A DNA stretch of 64,000 nt from Lonicera japonica (GCA_021464415.1 JAKCWG010000685.1:1-64000); one strand, 5' to 3'. Shown: positions 45,701 through 58,420, numbered from the stretch's first letter. The notes: a model not told the origin generated them from the sequence alone. Program-made: numbers and translations.

Positions 45701-46230
45701 GTAGATCAAGGTGATTTCACTATATCTTTCCCTTTCATTTTTCACTTGTTAATTTTATGAAAACATAAAAAAATGTTGAATTATGTGGTCAATTTCCAGT
45801 AGGTTTAGGCTTACTTGTTTTCTTAGTCCTAGTACCTTAAGGCTTGTTTGGTCTATGGAACACCCATAAAAAGGAGTTTGAAGGTGTTGAGATTACAAAT
45901 CCCACATTGGGAAATCGAATCATCAGAAAGCAGTATATAAGATCTTACCAATTGGTTTTGAGTTGGATACTTCAAACCCTAATATAGTATCGGGTTATTC
46001 ACCCATGTATCAGGCCCAACGGCCATATGGCTCCACGTTACCCAATATGCCAATATAACATCTCATATGTATTTATCGAATTGGAATTTTAACTATAATA
46101 TCTTCTTATATATCTAGAGATTTTAAAAGGCGCATTTGTCCAGTGACAGTTTTTCCAATGAAAAGTTATAAATGTCAATGTAAATACACAAACATGAACA
46201 TCTTGTTTTCTTTCTTTCATTTAAATCGAG
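45700..46230 (+). repeat. NLR 3'-flank repeat, copy F (partial)
   Basis: It starts at CTTGTAGATCAAGGTGATT. It retains the GTTGAGATTACAAATCCCA retroelement-like stretch, the AGTATCGGGTTATTCACCC stretch and the GTAAATACACAAACATGAAC tail. Upstream blocks are missing. Confidence 0.7.
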
Positions 46231-46669
46231 CATCTTATCTTGATATGATTAGAAGCGTTGGGCAACTGTTCATGGGCTTCTTAAGGATAAGAATCTAATG
46301 ATTCTAATCTTAATATGATTAGAAGCGTAATGTTGTATTACGAGTAAAATAGTGAATAGAAAACCTATGAATCTTGAATTGTGTTACGAATCGAGTCGTA
46401 AGATTCAATGCAAATGTAAAAAAAAGAATATGGCAATTACTTCTCAAATTAATAGTCTCACTTTCTTTTTCGGGATTCAATATTCATACATCAACTGGAA
46501 GACGACAAACAAGTTGTAAATAACCTAAAAAGGGATTTCGAACAGTATAATGGTGTGTAGGAATTTCGAACAAAATAAACTTATCGGGCCATCAACTTAA
46601 TTTTCCTTCCATAATAGTGAATTTGGACCTCAAATTGTTCAAAGTAAATAATTTTTGTAGTATTTCTTC

Positions 46670-46795
46670 TCCCCTTTCATTTTCGAATTTCAAACGGATA
46701 GACATCGTAGAAGACAGGTAAACATGTCCTGAGGTCCCCCATTCAAGGACCATCACAAGTTTGTCTAGGCGACTAGGCACCATGTGTGCGTAGTG
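46670..46795 (-). pseudogene. TIR exon fragment on the minus strand
   Basis: The minus-strand frame reads RLDKLVMVLEWGTSGHVYLS, aligning with CLDELVMILE...GHVVLP of TNL2. It then degenerates where FYDVDPSQVRKQ is expected; at DNA level TGTCTTCTACGATGT is conserved. This is the only NLR piece in reverse orientation. Confidence 0.7.
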
Positions 46796-46799
46796 TTTG

Positions 46800-47267
46800 G
46801 AAAACACAATTATTCAATTCCTCTACTGTTTTCATTTCTTTTTAACTCTGGCTTAAGACTTCCTCCCCTCTCTAACTTGTCATTGACTCCGTAGTTCTTG
46901 CAAGTTTTGAGTTTTCTTATATCTCTCATCATTGTTTGTTTATTGTTTATTTCATTCTAGTTTTTATATGTTCAAGGATTTCAAAATGATAATTTCATTT
47001 TGAGCATCATGACTTCTGATTCAACCTCTTGACATTGAACTATAAAAGGCTCCCATCATATATTCCCTGAGTTTAAGATACCAGGAACCAACAAAAAAGA
47101 AACAAACAAAAATTCGAACATAATGAAATCCAGCTCTGATAGCTTTATTGATCAAGGTGATGGATAAAGTTTGTGCAAGTAATATAATTGCCTCTAAAAC
47201 ACATCATAACCATAAATTTGGAAGTGGAAGAAGGGTCAAACTTTTACATATTACATCTCTAAATATT
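46800..47267. other. Intergenic DNA, nothing recognised
   Basis: No gene seen. A GATCAAGGTGATGG stretch near 47150 resembles the 3'-flank repeat, but the match is short. Confidence 0.35.
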
Positions 47268-47392
47268 TATATACAGCTTTTAGTCCAACAAGGAGAGATT
47301 GAGAAGGGGGTGGAAATCTCAAGTAAGAGTTACAAAATAGCTAGCGATCCCCATCACCAGTCAAAGATTTCGATCCATCGTTCATTTGTTGT
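47268..47392 (+). pseudogene. TIR exon fragment interrupted by an LTR (5' part)
   Basis: DNA and translation (IQLLVQQGEIEKGVEIS, then HHQSKISIHRS) follow the TIR exon from YATLVQQG through the ERGENLKS region to SQSKISI. An internal deletion removes the FRTFRDDDEF part. Confidence 0.65.
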
Positions 47393-48186
47393 TGTTGTAG
47401 ATTTTGTGTGTATTTGAAAAAATAGGAGAAGAAGAAAATGAGACAAAACCAAAGCAAGAAAAAGTGTACACAATGAGTTTTCTTAAGTCCCACATAAGAG
47501 AGATATAAAAACTTTCATGGGTTTTTATAAGGGAAAATTTGCCTAAGGGCTTGAGCCCTTTGGCCATTAAAATTTTGTACTATTGGGTGAGGACTTGGAT
47601 AAGTGTGGTTTACCACGTGGGCTGACCGACCCGGGCTTGGGCCAAATACTATATTTTTGGACAAAATACTTTTGAAAAATTTTATTTATTAAAAATATAA
47701 TTATTTTCTTTTATTTTTGAATTTTGAAATTATATTGTAGACTCAATCTTTCCCTTCCTTTGTTGTGGATAGAGGAATCTCTCCCTCGATCCCTTTTTTC
47801 TCTCCCTCAACGCAACGGAAATATTTTTTCGTCTATTATCTAAAAAAACAAGAAAAATCCTCCATTGATACACAGACTTTAACCCGAGCTTAAAAATTCC
47901 TTAAATTTTTTTTTCCTCCGGCAGAAATAGTTTACCGATTCTGGCCGAATTACAAAGGGACTCAGAATTCCAATTTCCCTCGGTGCTTAAGAAATTGAGA
48001 CAGAAGAAAATCTGGGCTATTGTATCCTGGGGACGGCGTGGCCATTCTGAACTGCTAATGCAAACACCGAACAGAACCACGAAACGTCTTAAAGAGAGCG
48101 ACCTAGTCCGCAACTCAACCCGGTGTTTTCCATTCGTTGTTTGGTAATTTCGTTCTTGTTTCAACGGTTGTCATTCGCCAAAATCG
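47393..48186 (+). mobile_element. Copia-like LTR inserted in a TIR fragment
   Basis: It starts TGTTGTAGATTTTGTG. It shares with 43281-43795 the order TCCCACATAAGAG, TTTTTATAAGGG, GCTTGAGCCCTTTGG, GGGTGAGGACTTGG and GACCGACCCGGGCTTGGGCC. The 3' boundary is uncertain, set where TIR homology resumes. Confidence 0.55.
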
Positions 48187-48240
48187 AACTATAACTATAA
48201 ATGGAGTTTTGATAAACTTGTGCTGATCCTCGAACGAAGT
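48187..48240 (+). pseudogene. TIR exon fragment, 3' part
   Basis: FDKLVLILERSG matches LDELVMILEERR of TNL2 and directly follows the LTR. It therefore continues the fragment that ends at 47392. Confidence 0.55.
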
Positions 48241-48391
48241 GGGGTATCTAAGGAAAAATTGGATATCATTTGCCAAAATCAATGAAAAAATGGATATCAT
48301 TAGTGAAAACAAAATTTGAAGGAAAAAGACAAAAGAGCGATGACATTCCATGAAACAATGAAATATTATTTATCTGAAAGCATTCTTAATT

Positions 48392-48655
48392 GGCTAAATG
48401 AACAAAAAGTACAATGAACTTTACACTTTTTTATAATTTGGGTAACATACTTTTTTTTCAACATTTTTAACAATGAACTTTTGTTTTGTTTTCATTTTGT
48501 TCACAAAATTTCATTTTTGACAGTGAATTATTGGTTATTTTATAACCAAAATGAAAACAAAGTAAAAGTTCAATGACAAAAATGTTAAAAAGAAAGTATA
48601 TTACCCAAATTGTAAAAAAGTGTAAAATTCGTTGTACTTTTTGATCATTCAGGCC
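48392..48655. mobile_element. Mutator-like MITE, TSD TTCTTAATT
   Basis: The arms of about 110 bp are complementary: left GGCTAAATGAACAAAAAGTA, right (minus strand) GGCCTGAATGATCAAAAAGT. The 9-bp sequence TTCTTAATT is perfectly duplicated at 48383-48391 and 48656-48664. It is non-coding. A transcript would fold into a nearly full-length hairpin. Confidence 0.93.
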
Positions 48656-48675
48656 TTCTTAATTACATCCCTTTA

Positions 48676-49245
48676 GAGTATCTTCAATGGTATAATCAAA
48701 ATAACAATTATAATTAATTTTAACAATGCTGACTAAAAATACTACCCCAATAGTATAATAAAATGCTAGCAACCTTTTAACCAATAACCAAATGTACTCC
48801 TTTTATAATCAAAGTTAACAACCTTCTTCGATAAGCAAAATGAGGAACCCACTAACTTATTGGGTAAGAAATAATCTTATCAAATTTCAATCATCTTTCC
48901 CTCCTTTTTTTTGAAACAAAATTTAAATCGATTAATTTGTGGCTGATCAATGTAATGGACCCCACAAATTTGGTTATTGAAAAACAAAATAACTATTGGA
49001 AATGCTTACATTGTTAACTTTAACAACTTATTAAATGGATAATCGAAAGTCATTTTGATTATTCAGTTTGATTATTCCATCTGACATACTATTATAATAG
49101 TATAATTAAATATTAACAATCTTTTAACCAATAACTAAATCTACTTTCTTTAATAATCAAAGCTAACAACCTTCTTCAATAACCAAAATGAGGGACCCAT
49201 TAATTTTATTGAAAAAAAATAAAATCTTCTCAAATTTAAATGACC
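48676..49245. repeat. Two related MITE copies, one partial
   Basis: The first copy (about 48676-49010) has imperfect inverted ends: ATCTTCAATGGTATAATC against, on the minus strand, GCATTTCCAATAGTTATT. The second (about 49080-49240) repeats only the left part, including TTTTAACCAATAAC(C/T)AAAT and CAACCTTCTTC(G/A)ATAA. Target sites were not resolved. Confidence 0.55.
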
Positions 49246-49268
49246 ATTTTTCAATAGATTTATTGTAT

Positions 49269-50043
49269 GCATTAACTAGGGGTAGGAAAGGGTCAATTTG
49301 ATTTAGTAATTGGCTTATACCAAAATCAAAATCAAAATCAAAACCACGATGTTCAGTAACTTCGGTTTTTGGTATTTTTGGTTTTTCAAAACATGTATCA
49401 AAACCATATCATGCGTTTTTTTAGAATTTTTGGATTTTCTCAGTAATTTTATTTTTAGTTTTATTCAATATTTAGCAATCTCCGTTTTTCGATACATATA
49501 GTTAAATTTATTTTTTACATGTTTTTTTCTTAATAACATAAATATGATTATATTATTTATACCTTTATATATGAATTATAATGACTACACTAAAATAAAA
49601 GTTTTAAAATATAAAAAAAATATTGAACCAATGAGATCGAATTTTGAAGAATTAGACTATAAGTATATTAGTAATCTTATAATATCTCATGCGTCTCTTT
49701 AAATTTATCACATATAACATTATTTGAATAAACTTTAAAATTATACACAAAATATATAAAGCCAAAGATATTCTATACTTTAATAATATATATATATATA
49801 TGTATATTGTCTTAAAATATATAGTCGATTCAAAGTAGTAAATTTATTATCTACTCTTATTTTTAGTTTGGTATTTTCGATATTCTATGTTTTTGCATTT
49901 TGATTTTTGAAACATTAAAATCAAAACAAACCCAAAGAAAGTGAGTATTTTCATTTTCAGTATTCCTAGTTTTTATTATTTAAATATGTGAAACCAAAAC
50001 AAATTTTTTAGATTGGTTTCGGTTTTTTGCATATATTTTCCCC
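49269..50043. other. AT-rich segment, possibly a decayed hAT-like element
   Basis: It begins TAGGGGTAGG and is rich in CAAAATCAAAACC words in one arm and TTGGTTTCGGTTTTTTGC in the other. That is the style of the hAT elements at 29121 and 51016. The right terminus is not recognisable and no target duplication was found. Confidence 0.35.
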
Positions 50044-50047
50044 AAAG

Positions 50048-50225
50048 TGTTGATGTTGCTGTAGTGGCTCCTCATACAAGAATTAGAAAATTCTATAGAC
50101 GCAAATTTGGTATAGCTATTAAAATCAAGAATAAGATGAAAGATCACACATGGATATATATCTCCCGGCTTTTTCACATTCCAAGTATTGAAGATATGGA
50201 ATGGCTGAGCAAATTCCTTCCTTAA
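50048..50225 (+). pseudogene. C-JID exon fragment of a TNL
   Basis: The frame DVAVVAPHTRIRKFYRRKFG, IKIKNKMKDHTWIYISRLFH and IPSIEDMEWLSKF matches the middle of TNL exon 5. It is cut off on both sides and ends at a stop at 50223-50225. Confidence 0.82.
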
Positions 50226-50453
50226 TCTCACTAGCCCAAATTCACACTAGTGAAAACAAGCTGGAAGAATCATACTAAACCAACAGTTTATATAATGAAT
50301 TAGTAATGTGCATTATTGGGTTAACCATAAAGACTGAAATTTGTTTGTTGCTTTATCAAATTATACCAAATTGTGTTGGATTACTCGTTAAGGTAATGTA
50401 CAATAAATTGACATTACTCTTTAGCTTTAAGAATCAAATATTAAATTGATATT

Positions 50454-50716
50454 TGTTAAAATAATAGAGAGATAGAGAGAGAAAGAAGATAATAAGAGAA
50501 ATTTTCTTATTCAACTGATATTTAATATGGGTAAGGTTACGGTTAGCTCTATTTATATTAAAAACTAGCATCCTTATTTCTCTACAAAATTAATGGGGGA
50601 CAAGTTACACTATATATACTTTAAGGTAATCTTCTCATTCATACCACAATTTCTATGTGGGACAAATTGTATCTCACAATATTATATATGGACATCCACA
50701 TCAATATTTTACAACA
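50454..50716 (-). mobile_element. 3' LTR of a minus-strand copia element
   Basis: Read on the minus strand, the segment begins TGTTGTAAAATATTGATG and ends TATTTTAACA (TG...CA). It is directly preceded by the polypurine stretch CACCCAAGGGGGAA (50730-50717). The partner LTR was not found in the window. Confidence 0.7.
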
Positions 50717-53700
50717 TTCCCCCTTGGGTGTCCATTATGACACAATTCAATGACAATTGCCTCATTAAAACCCCTTAAGGAAAAACCCAATAGGAAAAAA
50801 CCAGAGTAAAAGAAAAATAGTACAACGTTCTTCTGGATCATTGAACTAGCATCAAGCGCACAATATGCTGCCTCGTTAAAACCTTTACTAGGAAAATCTA
50901 ATAGGACAAAACCTAGTTAAAGGAAAAAGAGTACAACGTGCAAATATTAGGTAGCATACTTCAGGATGCTCTCCCTGATTATTTACTCCCCTTCATGACA
51001 ACAATTACATTGAATTAGGGGTGTTCATGGGTCGGTTGACTAACCCGTTGACTTGCTTTTTGGATCAGATCGACTATTTCGGTTTTTTTTTTTGACCGGA
51101 TCAGACAGAAAATGCATGTAAAACCAGACTAGACCGTAGTAGTATTTATCGAGTCGGTTTCGGTCGGTCCATCGGTCTGGGCCTGATATATGGGCCTATT
51201 GCAAAATGAAGTTGGGCTTATTGTAAAATGAATTGGGCCTAGAATAATACACAATCTTAAAGGGGTGAAAGACCAATAACATATTAATAATATTAGCAAA
51301 TATATATATATATATTTTTTAAAAATATGTAAATACTCGGTCGATTCGTTTTTATAGGGTTTTTTAACTTATAGGACTAAGGACTGAACTGAACTAAATT
51401 GGTCCATAAATTTTAGACCAAACCAACCTGCAACAAATATGTAAACCGAAAAAAAGCCTACAGTTTGGTCCGGTTTGGTTTTTGCACACCCCTACATTTA
51501 ATTGATAATGAAGTCAAATCATACCAATCTCATAAACTAATTTTTGGAATATCGGCTTTGACAATCACCTCACGAGCAAACTCTACTAAGTTGTTATCAA
51601 AGAGGATTTACTCGGCTTCAATCTTTGTGTTCCTCTAATACTCATGTGAAATATGTCTTATACTAGTTAGCTTGAAAATGTGATATACAATACTACATTG
51701 TCTTCATAACTAACAGTTGAAACATCTGTAATAAAAGACAACTAACAAGAACTATGAATATGCCGAAGTAAAGATTCAATCATATATATATATATATATT
51801 TTTTCAATTAGTTTCATAAAGAGCTAAATTCAATAGTGATTAGAAGAAATTGCCACTAAGAAATAACAGCACCATCACTAACAAATACTGAATGCAATTC
51901 AGATAATACCATATGTCAAAAAGATATCATGAATCAGCATAACCTATTAACTTAAAACCATAAAAGTTATGTGAATAAAATAAAATAAAATCAATGGTTC
52001 CTCGTGAATATCTGATTGTATGTTTGTTACATATCTAGTGTTGTTTAGTTAGTGCTAAGTTTTATATACTGAGCAAGTTAAGAAAGAAGGAAATGTCTAG
52101 TCTAGTGCATTGTGATAAGTACCAATTCCACTTAAGTATGGTATTTTGGGACCAATACTTCTTTATCTTCTTCTTTAAAATGGTATCAATTTCCATTTAT
52201 GTATAAAGACCAGACAACTATGGGAGTGCTCGGTGATTGTTCTTTGTCCATAAGAACATCTCTCGATCTGCAGGTCAAAATAAAATTTCATTTTTCCAAT
52301 TCTTTCTTTGAATAGTTAGCAATTTTCTCAAACTCTACAGGAGTCTCGATTAATATATCAACATAAACTGTTGTTATTGAAAATCATTTTTGAGAATTCG
52401 TTTGTAAAGACACATGGAAAATAGGATTGTTTATATTTCTTTCATTAGACAAATCTTTTACTAAGACAATTGTATCACAATGTTCTGGAAGGGATAAATC
52501 CATACAATTAGCATTTTAGTTATATTGAGTACGTACTCTTCAACTTTGCTTCAAGCAAAGTTAATCCTTCTGAGATTTTCACATAAATGTTAAAGTCTAA
52601 ACCCCTCGTATAAAATTAACAGTTTCAATATCTTTGAATCTCATAGTATTTCAGGAACTACTAAGTTAATTATCAAATATTTGAAATTTATATATTGGAT
52701 CCATAATTAGGGAATATAGTGCTCATAATCAATCCCAAGTTTCTACAGGAAATTTTGTACCACAAGTCGTACCTTATGTTTCACGATTTTATTATTCTCA
52801 TTTATTTTCCTTACAAACACCCATTTGTAATAATAATAAAAAAAGGTTAATATCTTTTGAGATTTATACTATATGTCCAAATATATCACGTTTATTTAGA
52901 GACTCAAATTCTGTCTTGATAGCAATTTCTCATTTGACCAATTTTTTTCTTTATTAACATTTATTTAGTGTACGTGATTATGTATCACTATTATCATTAC
53001 CCTTTGATATTTAAGTAACTACTTTATATGCAAATAAGTCATTGATGACCTTTTATTTTTTTTGTTCTACATATCTCTTATTAAATATTGAAATCTCTTT
53101 ATTATTTGGTACCAATTCCTCTTCAGAGGCTTATGTAGTCTCTTTAGAAACTTGCGTCTTTTTCAAGATAATGGCCTCTTTTACGGACTTATAGAGAGTG
53201 GATTTTTCCATGACTTCTTCTTGAGTAAAATGGGAAACCTCTTTTGAATTTGTACCCTGCCACGCTTCTGGCGTGGTGCAAATTCATTAACAGCCATATT
53301 TTGAATTTGTCATGCAAGGACACTAATTATGGTAGATGTATTTATAGCTGGCACATGTAACTTTGTTACATTTTTACTACATCATTAAATCTGTCATATG
53401 CAATTTCTTACAAAACACTATTCTCCGTACCTTTTCACATTGTGATGTACATGGATCTAGATGATACATAGTGGGATTTTTCCACTATAATTCTAGCTCG
53501 TCGTTCTTCTGGAAGGGTAGTTCTGCAGGAACTTTCTTATCTCCCCCTAACAGCAGGAATGTTGTCTCATCAAAGTGATAATCTGCAAAACATGCAGTAA
53601 ACACATCTCCTTTCATTGGTTTTAAATACAGGACAATTAAAAGTGAATCAAAGCATATATGAATAACACAACTAACTTTAGGCAAATTAGATTAGTAGTT

Positions 53701-55900
53701 GTGTTGTCAAATACGCATGATAAGCTTGTAAGTTTAATTCTAATTAGCTTTCATGCAGTGTAACATGTATTCATGCACTAATAGGTAATCTAGATTGGAT
53801 GAATAATACCTTGAAATAAGTGAAACACTTTTAATTATGATTGCTTCCAAACTATTTGGGCATAGATATGTGAAATAAGGTGTTCAACGTATATCATTAT
53901 AGAAAAATAATTATCAATGTATTTATAATTGATGTTGTCTATATTGTCAAGCCGTATACACTTAATAGAATAATAAAAAATTAAGTTATAAGTTAAGTTT
54001 CATAATGTAAGCCAATAAACTTGCAAAAATAATATACATTAGAATAAAGAAAACTTACATATCAATGTGTGTCTGCACTCTTGTAATATCTACAGAAGGA
54101 CATATATTGTATTGCATTCTTTCAAAAAAAAAATATTTCAATTAAAAAATTTTAAATAAAATAATTTAGTAACAAGTTTACATTTGTAAATGTAAGGTAA
54201 AAAAAATATACATTTACTATAATAAACGCTTATTTTGCCAACTGATACCCTTATGAGTTGTCCATTATTTTTCTTCACATGATAACTCTAAGGTGCCTAC
54301 CTATCATGCCAAAGAGTTAAGATTTTTTGGGATCACTAAATTTTTAGGCTTTTGACTTAGCTTAAGCTTCCAACTCATGATGGAGTGTAATTTAACATTT
54401 TAAAAAAATACTCGAGGAGAAAATATTTAATTTTTCTAGTGGAAGCTTCTGCTCCCTAACACTAGTAATGATACACAATGTTGTACAATATAGACCCGAG
54501 GAGAAAGTAAATATTGATTATAGTGTGAGCTTCTGGCTCCCGACATTAGTTAATAATGCATATTAATTCTTTGTTATCTTCACTATTTATTTTAATATGA
54601 TACACATTAAAGCTTAGCAAGTTTCTTCGGGAATTGCTTGATAATAATAATTTTTAATGAATATGTTGGTACTATTTGGTAACATTATATAGGTTCTTCT
54701 GAAACCGTCAATTTTTTTGTACAAGTCCAGCTATAGTGGATACTTTGTGTTTATTAAGCACCAACTCGTTAAAAAACTTCTGATTTTTCAACAATAGCAT
54801 GTAATATGATACTGTCTAAAAAGTGTATTACGCAATCCATGATCCATACCTTTAAATAAAAGAATCGAAAATAAATGATAATTTAAGTTTTTTGGACCTA
54901 CATTGATTTTGCTCCCAACTTCTTATTGAAAGCCACTTTATCAAGAGGAGTGCAATTAACAGCTTCATAAAAACAATTCCAATTATATGATATTAATTGA
55001 ATATATATGTACTCATCAAGCTCTCCCCCATTCACTATGAGTGCTTCCACATTATTAATAGATGTCACATATTTTGGTACAAGGTTATAATTTAGGGTAC
55101 AACACTTCTTAACAAACCACTTCAGGTGATTCTTTAATTTTATATTAATTTTGCCCTTATAACCACCTATAATAGGACAATTATTATGTTTACCTCTAAT
55201 AGTGGAAAAATATTATCCGCCTATTCTGGGATGATCATCGCACCTATTTTCTTGACTTCTATTTTGATTAAAGTTTGCACTTTTTTTAGGAATTATCGTA
55301 GAATTAATTTTTCTAAAATTATAATTTTATTAATGTTTGGTTGTTCTATTTTGATATAAGGAGCCAACTTGCATAGAACACTTGAAAAACAATAATCTTG
55401 ATATAAGAGATGGAGAGTCTTTGATAATGCTGCTTCAGGAACATATTCAAGGCATAAGAGATGGAAAGTCTTTGATAGTGCTACCTCAAGAGCAAAGTAT
55501 TGAAAATAAAAGAGTTATACTTAACTATCATCATGGATTCAATCTATACATTACGAGTGTTGGCATGATGGCCATCTTCTGGTGGTCCTACCCATCCTTC
55601 ATGGATTGCAAAAATCTAAAAAATCTTTCTTAAGATGACATAATATTGTGTCTTATGAGACTTCAGGCTCGAGATTTTTGGCAACATAACACATGATACA
55701 TGGCAACCATAATCCCAAGTCAATATTTGTTCTCTATGGCCCACAAAGAGTAACAAAGGAATTCACTGGAAGAATTATTGATGCCTAGAAAATAAGATAT
55801 TGGCACACAACTTCCAAGTTTTCCTCATTGTAGGAGAAACTTTAGTGTATAACTTTTATCCTAATTAATAGTTTATTATTTTTCAAATATACTAAATTAA
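50717..55900 (-). mobile_element. Decayed Ty1-copia internal region, minus strand
   Basis: No long frame survives, but the DNA wording is that of copia pol in reverse. The repeated CCTCGTTAAAACC and GGAAAAAGAGTACAACG near the LTR, the link region (TCCAAATATATCACG, GACTCAAATTCTGTC near 52870-52920) and an integrase-side stretch (AGTGATAATCTGCAAAACATG, AACACATCTCC near 53570-53615) all fit. Parts beyond 54200 are attributed only by continuity. A hAT element (51016-51494) is nested in it. Confidence 0.55.
51016..51494. mobile_element. hAT-type MITE nested in the copia remnant
   Basis: Ends are TAGGGGTGTTCATGGGTCGG and, on the minus strand, TAGGGGTGTGCAAAAACC. Flanks CATTGAAT (51008-51015) and CATTTAAT (51495-51502) form an 8-bp target duplication with one mismatch. 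Subterminal CGGTTTGGTT-like words occur at both ends. It has no coding capacity. Confidence 0.85.
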
Positions 55901-57778
55901 GAGTTTAAATTTTTTCTGATGTAATCTGATAACCGCAATTAATGGAATTCGAATCTTGGCCGTTCATGCGAGGAGTGGATGAGTCATTTAATCATGATCC
56001 AAAGAAAAGAAATATAGTACAAATTATGAAGGATAGGTTTGGAATCATAAGAGTAATAGGATTTCAAAGTAGTTAAAATTGATCATACTATTTCAGGTAC
56101 ACGTTACGCACATCGATGATTATTATTTAATTTTTTTTAAGAAAAAAAATTTGATAATTTCTAGGGGCTTTTAGTTTTTAACCCTACAAATTTAGTCATT
56201 GGCCGAAAGAAGTGGATAATTACTAAATATATATTTTATAAATTTTTTTGTGTGTTTTTTTTTCTTTTATGTTTTTCCTACCTTATCCTTTTTTAATTGT
56301 TCAAACTAAAATTTATTATGCACTTAAAATTATATTTAGTTGTGGCTATAATGTATATCTCTTAGAAATTTTTAAGTTTCGAATTTAAAATTTTGTAAAT
56401 ATAAATTACAAGTGATAACTTTCGGTAATTGTTAATTGCCTTTGAATAAATATATACTAAAAAAATTAAAGAAGTTGACTTGCAATAAATAGAAAATATC
56501 AAACATTGAACATGGGACATCTACAAGATATATCAGACATAAATATTATAAACAAGCAAAACTAACAATACAATTATAGCAAAAAAGAGATTAAATAAGT
56601 AAAAATATAAACATATATAGTCATATTAAAACTTGAGACATCTAGATGTCATATTAGTAGTAAATATTAAATGTAAATAAGACAAAAAAAATAGTCATAT
56701 TAGAAAAGACATTATATAAGTAAAATTAAAAATATAGACATATTAAAATAATTAAGATCAAGAATGTTAAATATAAAAAAATGTAGAGAAAGGGATTCAA
56801 AATAGTGAAAAGAAAGAATTTACTAACCTTAGAATAAACGTTCTAACAAATTATTATTTGTGCACCAAAGAAAAGATTATTGGTGGTTCCTTGGATTGTA
56901 TATTGGATTGTCGCAACAACACATAAATATACATTAGACCTTTTGTAGGTCTCATATTTCGCGATGGACACTAGACTTTAACATTGATAATTGATACCGT
57001 AAATATGTGTTTTTGTACTGCTACATTTCTCTTCGTAATGGAAGGTATTTGTCACCAGAATTAAGGGCCAATCTTCAAAATCTCCATAAATAAATGGATA
57101 ACAATTTGTAGAGAGATATGTAGCCTTTAATTCATTTATATTATTTTTATTTAACTAATTTAAAAAAGAATCTTATTAGAGATATATATTACTAATTGTG
57201 TTAGAGTTAAGGATAAACACTATCATAGATGATAAATATTTATTATTAATTGTATTATTCAATAAAGATAATTTAGTTCGATTAGTCTTATAAAAACTAG
57301 AATATTATAAAAGAGAAAATTATTTTCGAATTTGGGCTAAATCCTAAAAGTTGGGGCTATTAACTATAAAAATCAATTAAGTGGTTAAGGCATGAACTTA
57401 TTACCTCTCAAAAGAAGAGACGTCATTTAGTATTAATTAATTGTGCATTTGTTTATGTTAATTTTTTTCTTTAATTTAATTTGAAAATATTGAATTGTAG
57501 CAAATTTTTTGATTCAATGGGGTTAAAATTGCTACTAGCCGAAAAGCAATTTACACTAATTCTACAAGATACAGCGTACAAGGACTTGCTTGATTGATCC
57601 AATACAAAATGCATGCACAGACATTATATATACATATTGATCCACAAATTAAGAAAGAAAACAAGAAAATTATCATTCAGCAAGACACTCTAATTCGATC
57701 TTACATGGACACTATATGTATATATATTTATATTGATCTCACTTATCACTCAATTGTGATTCTGAATTTGCACTACAT
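55901..57778. other. AT-rich intergenic DNA downstream of the BBE-like gene
   Basis: No gene or element recognised. The last few hundred bases lie 3' of the BBE-like stop codon and should contain its polyadenylation signal, which I cannot place. Confidence 0.45.
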
Positions 57779-58201
57779 CTAGTGCCTACTACTGAGATCA
57801 GTACTTTTACTACTTGGTAGTGGAGGAATGCCTTGTTGATGCCTGAAAACATTGAATGGGTCGATAAGAGTCTTGGCCCTCACCAATCTATCATAATTCT
57901 TCAAGAAATACTTCTCCCCCCATTCCCTAGCCACCTCCACGCCATCCTCCTCATTCTCATCCATCACTCCTAGATCCAAGTCCATGTAGTTTATATATGC
58001 CGCCCTTGGACCACTCGATACATAGGATGCCATTGCACTATAAAATCCTCTTATCCACTCTGCGTACTCTCTGCTTTTGCCATTGTCTCCTTCTTTCCAT
58101 TCCACCAGATACAGAATTGTAAACAGATGCCCCTTCCTGTGCGGAAAAGCAATGGCTTCGCTGCTTATCCTCCCCATTATCCCACCATTGGGGTCTAAAA
58201 T
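57779..58201 (-). pseudogene. BBE-like FAD-linked oxidase, 3' part (split by copia)
   Basis: The minus-strand frame ([17 protein letters not shown], then [41 protein letters not shown] and [15 protein letters not shown]) is the C-terminal berberine/BBE domain, ending at the stop at 57779-57781. The family oxidises alkaloids, monolignols or carbohydrates with a covalently bound FAD, and many members are secreted. The substrate cannot be told from this part. The frame joins directly to the part at 63446-64000 across the 5-bp target duplication of the copia element, so the gene is interrupted within an exon. If the insertion is fixed, this allele is null. Confidence 0.9.
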
Positions 58202-58408
58202 TATTAGAATATATAGATATGGTAGAATATATATAAATGGTATATGTATAAATGGTATAGTTGACTACCACCATAATTCCTAGAATTATGGGATATTACT
58301 TTTGTTTCCATGTACAGCTCATTCACTCCCTATTTAAGGGACCTTTGTACTCATTCATAAGATCATCAATATAAGTTGTTCTCTCATCTCTCTCTCTAAT
58401 CGTCAACA
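58202..58408 (+). repeat. 5' LTR of the copia element
   Basis: It begins TATTAG and ends GTCAACA. A TATTTAA promoter-like word occurs within CTCCCTATTTAAGGGACC. Both LTRs start TA rather than the canonical TG. Confidence 0.92.
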
Positions 58409-58420
58409 TGGTATCAGAGG
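58409..58420 (+). promoter_or_regulatory. Primer binding site (initiator tRNA-Met type)
   Basis: TGGTATCAGAGG directly follows the 5' LTR, as usual for plant copia elements primed by tRNA-iMet. Confidence 0.9.

Noticed and set aside
55382..55633. 83-codon plus-strand frame
   Set aside because: It lies in a decayed minus-strand copia region and contains an internal direct repeat (IRDGxSLI); no domain was recognised.
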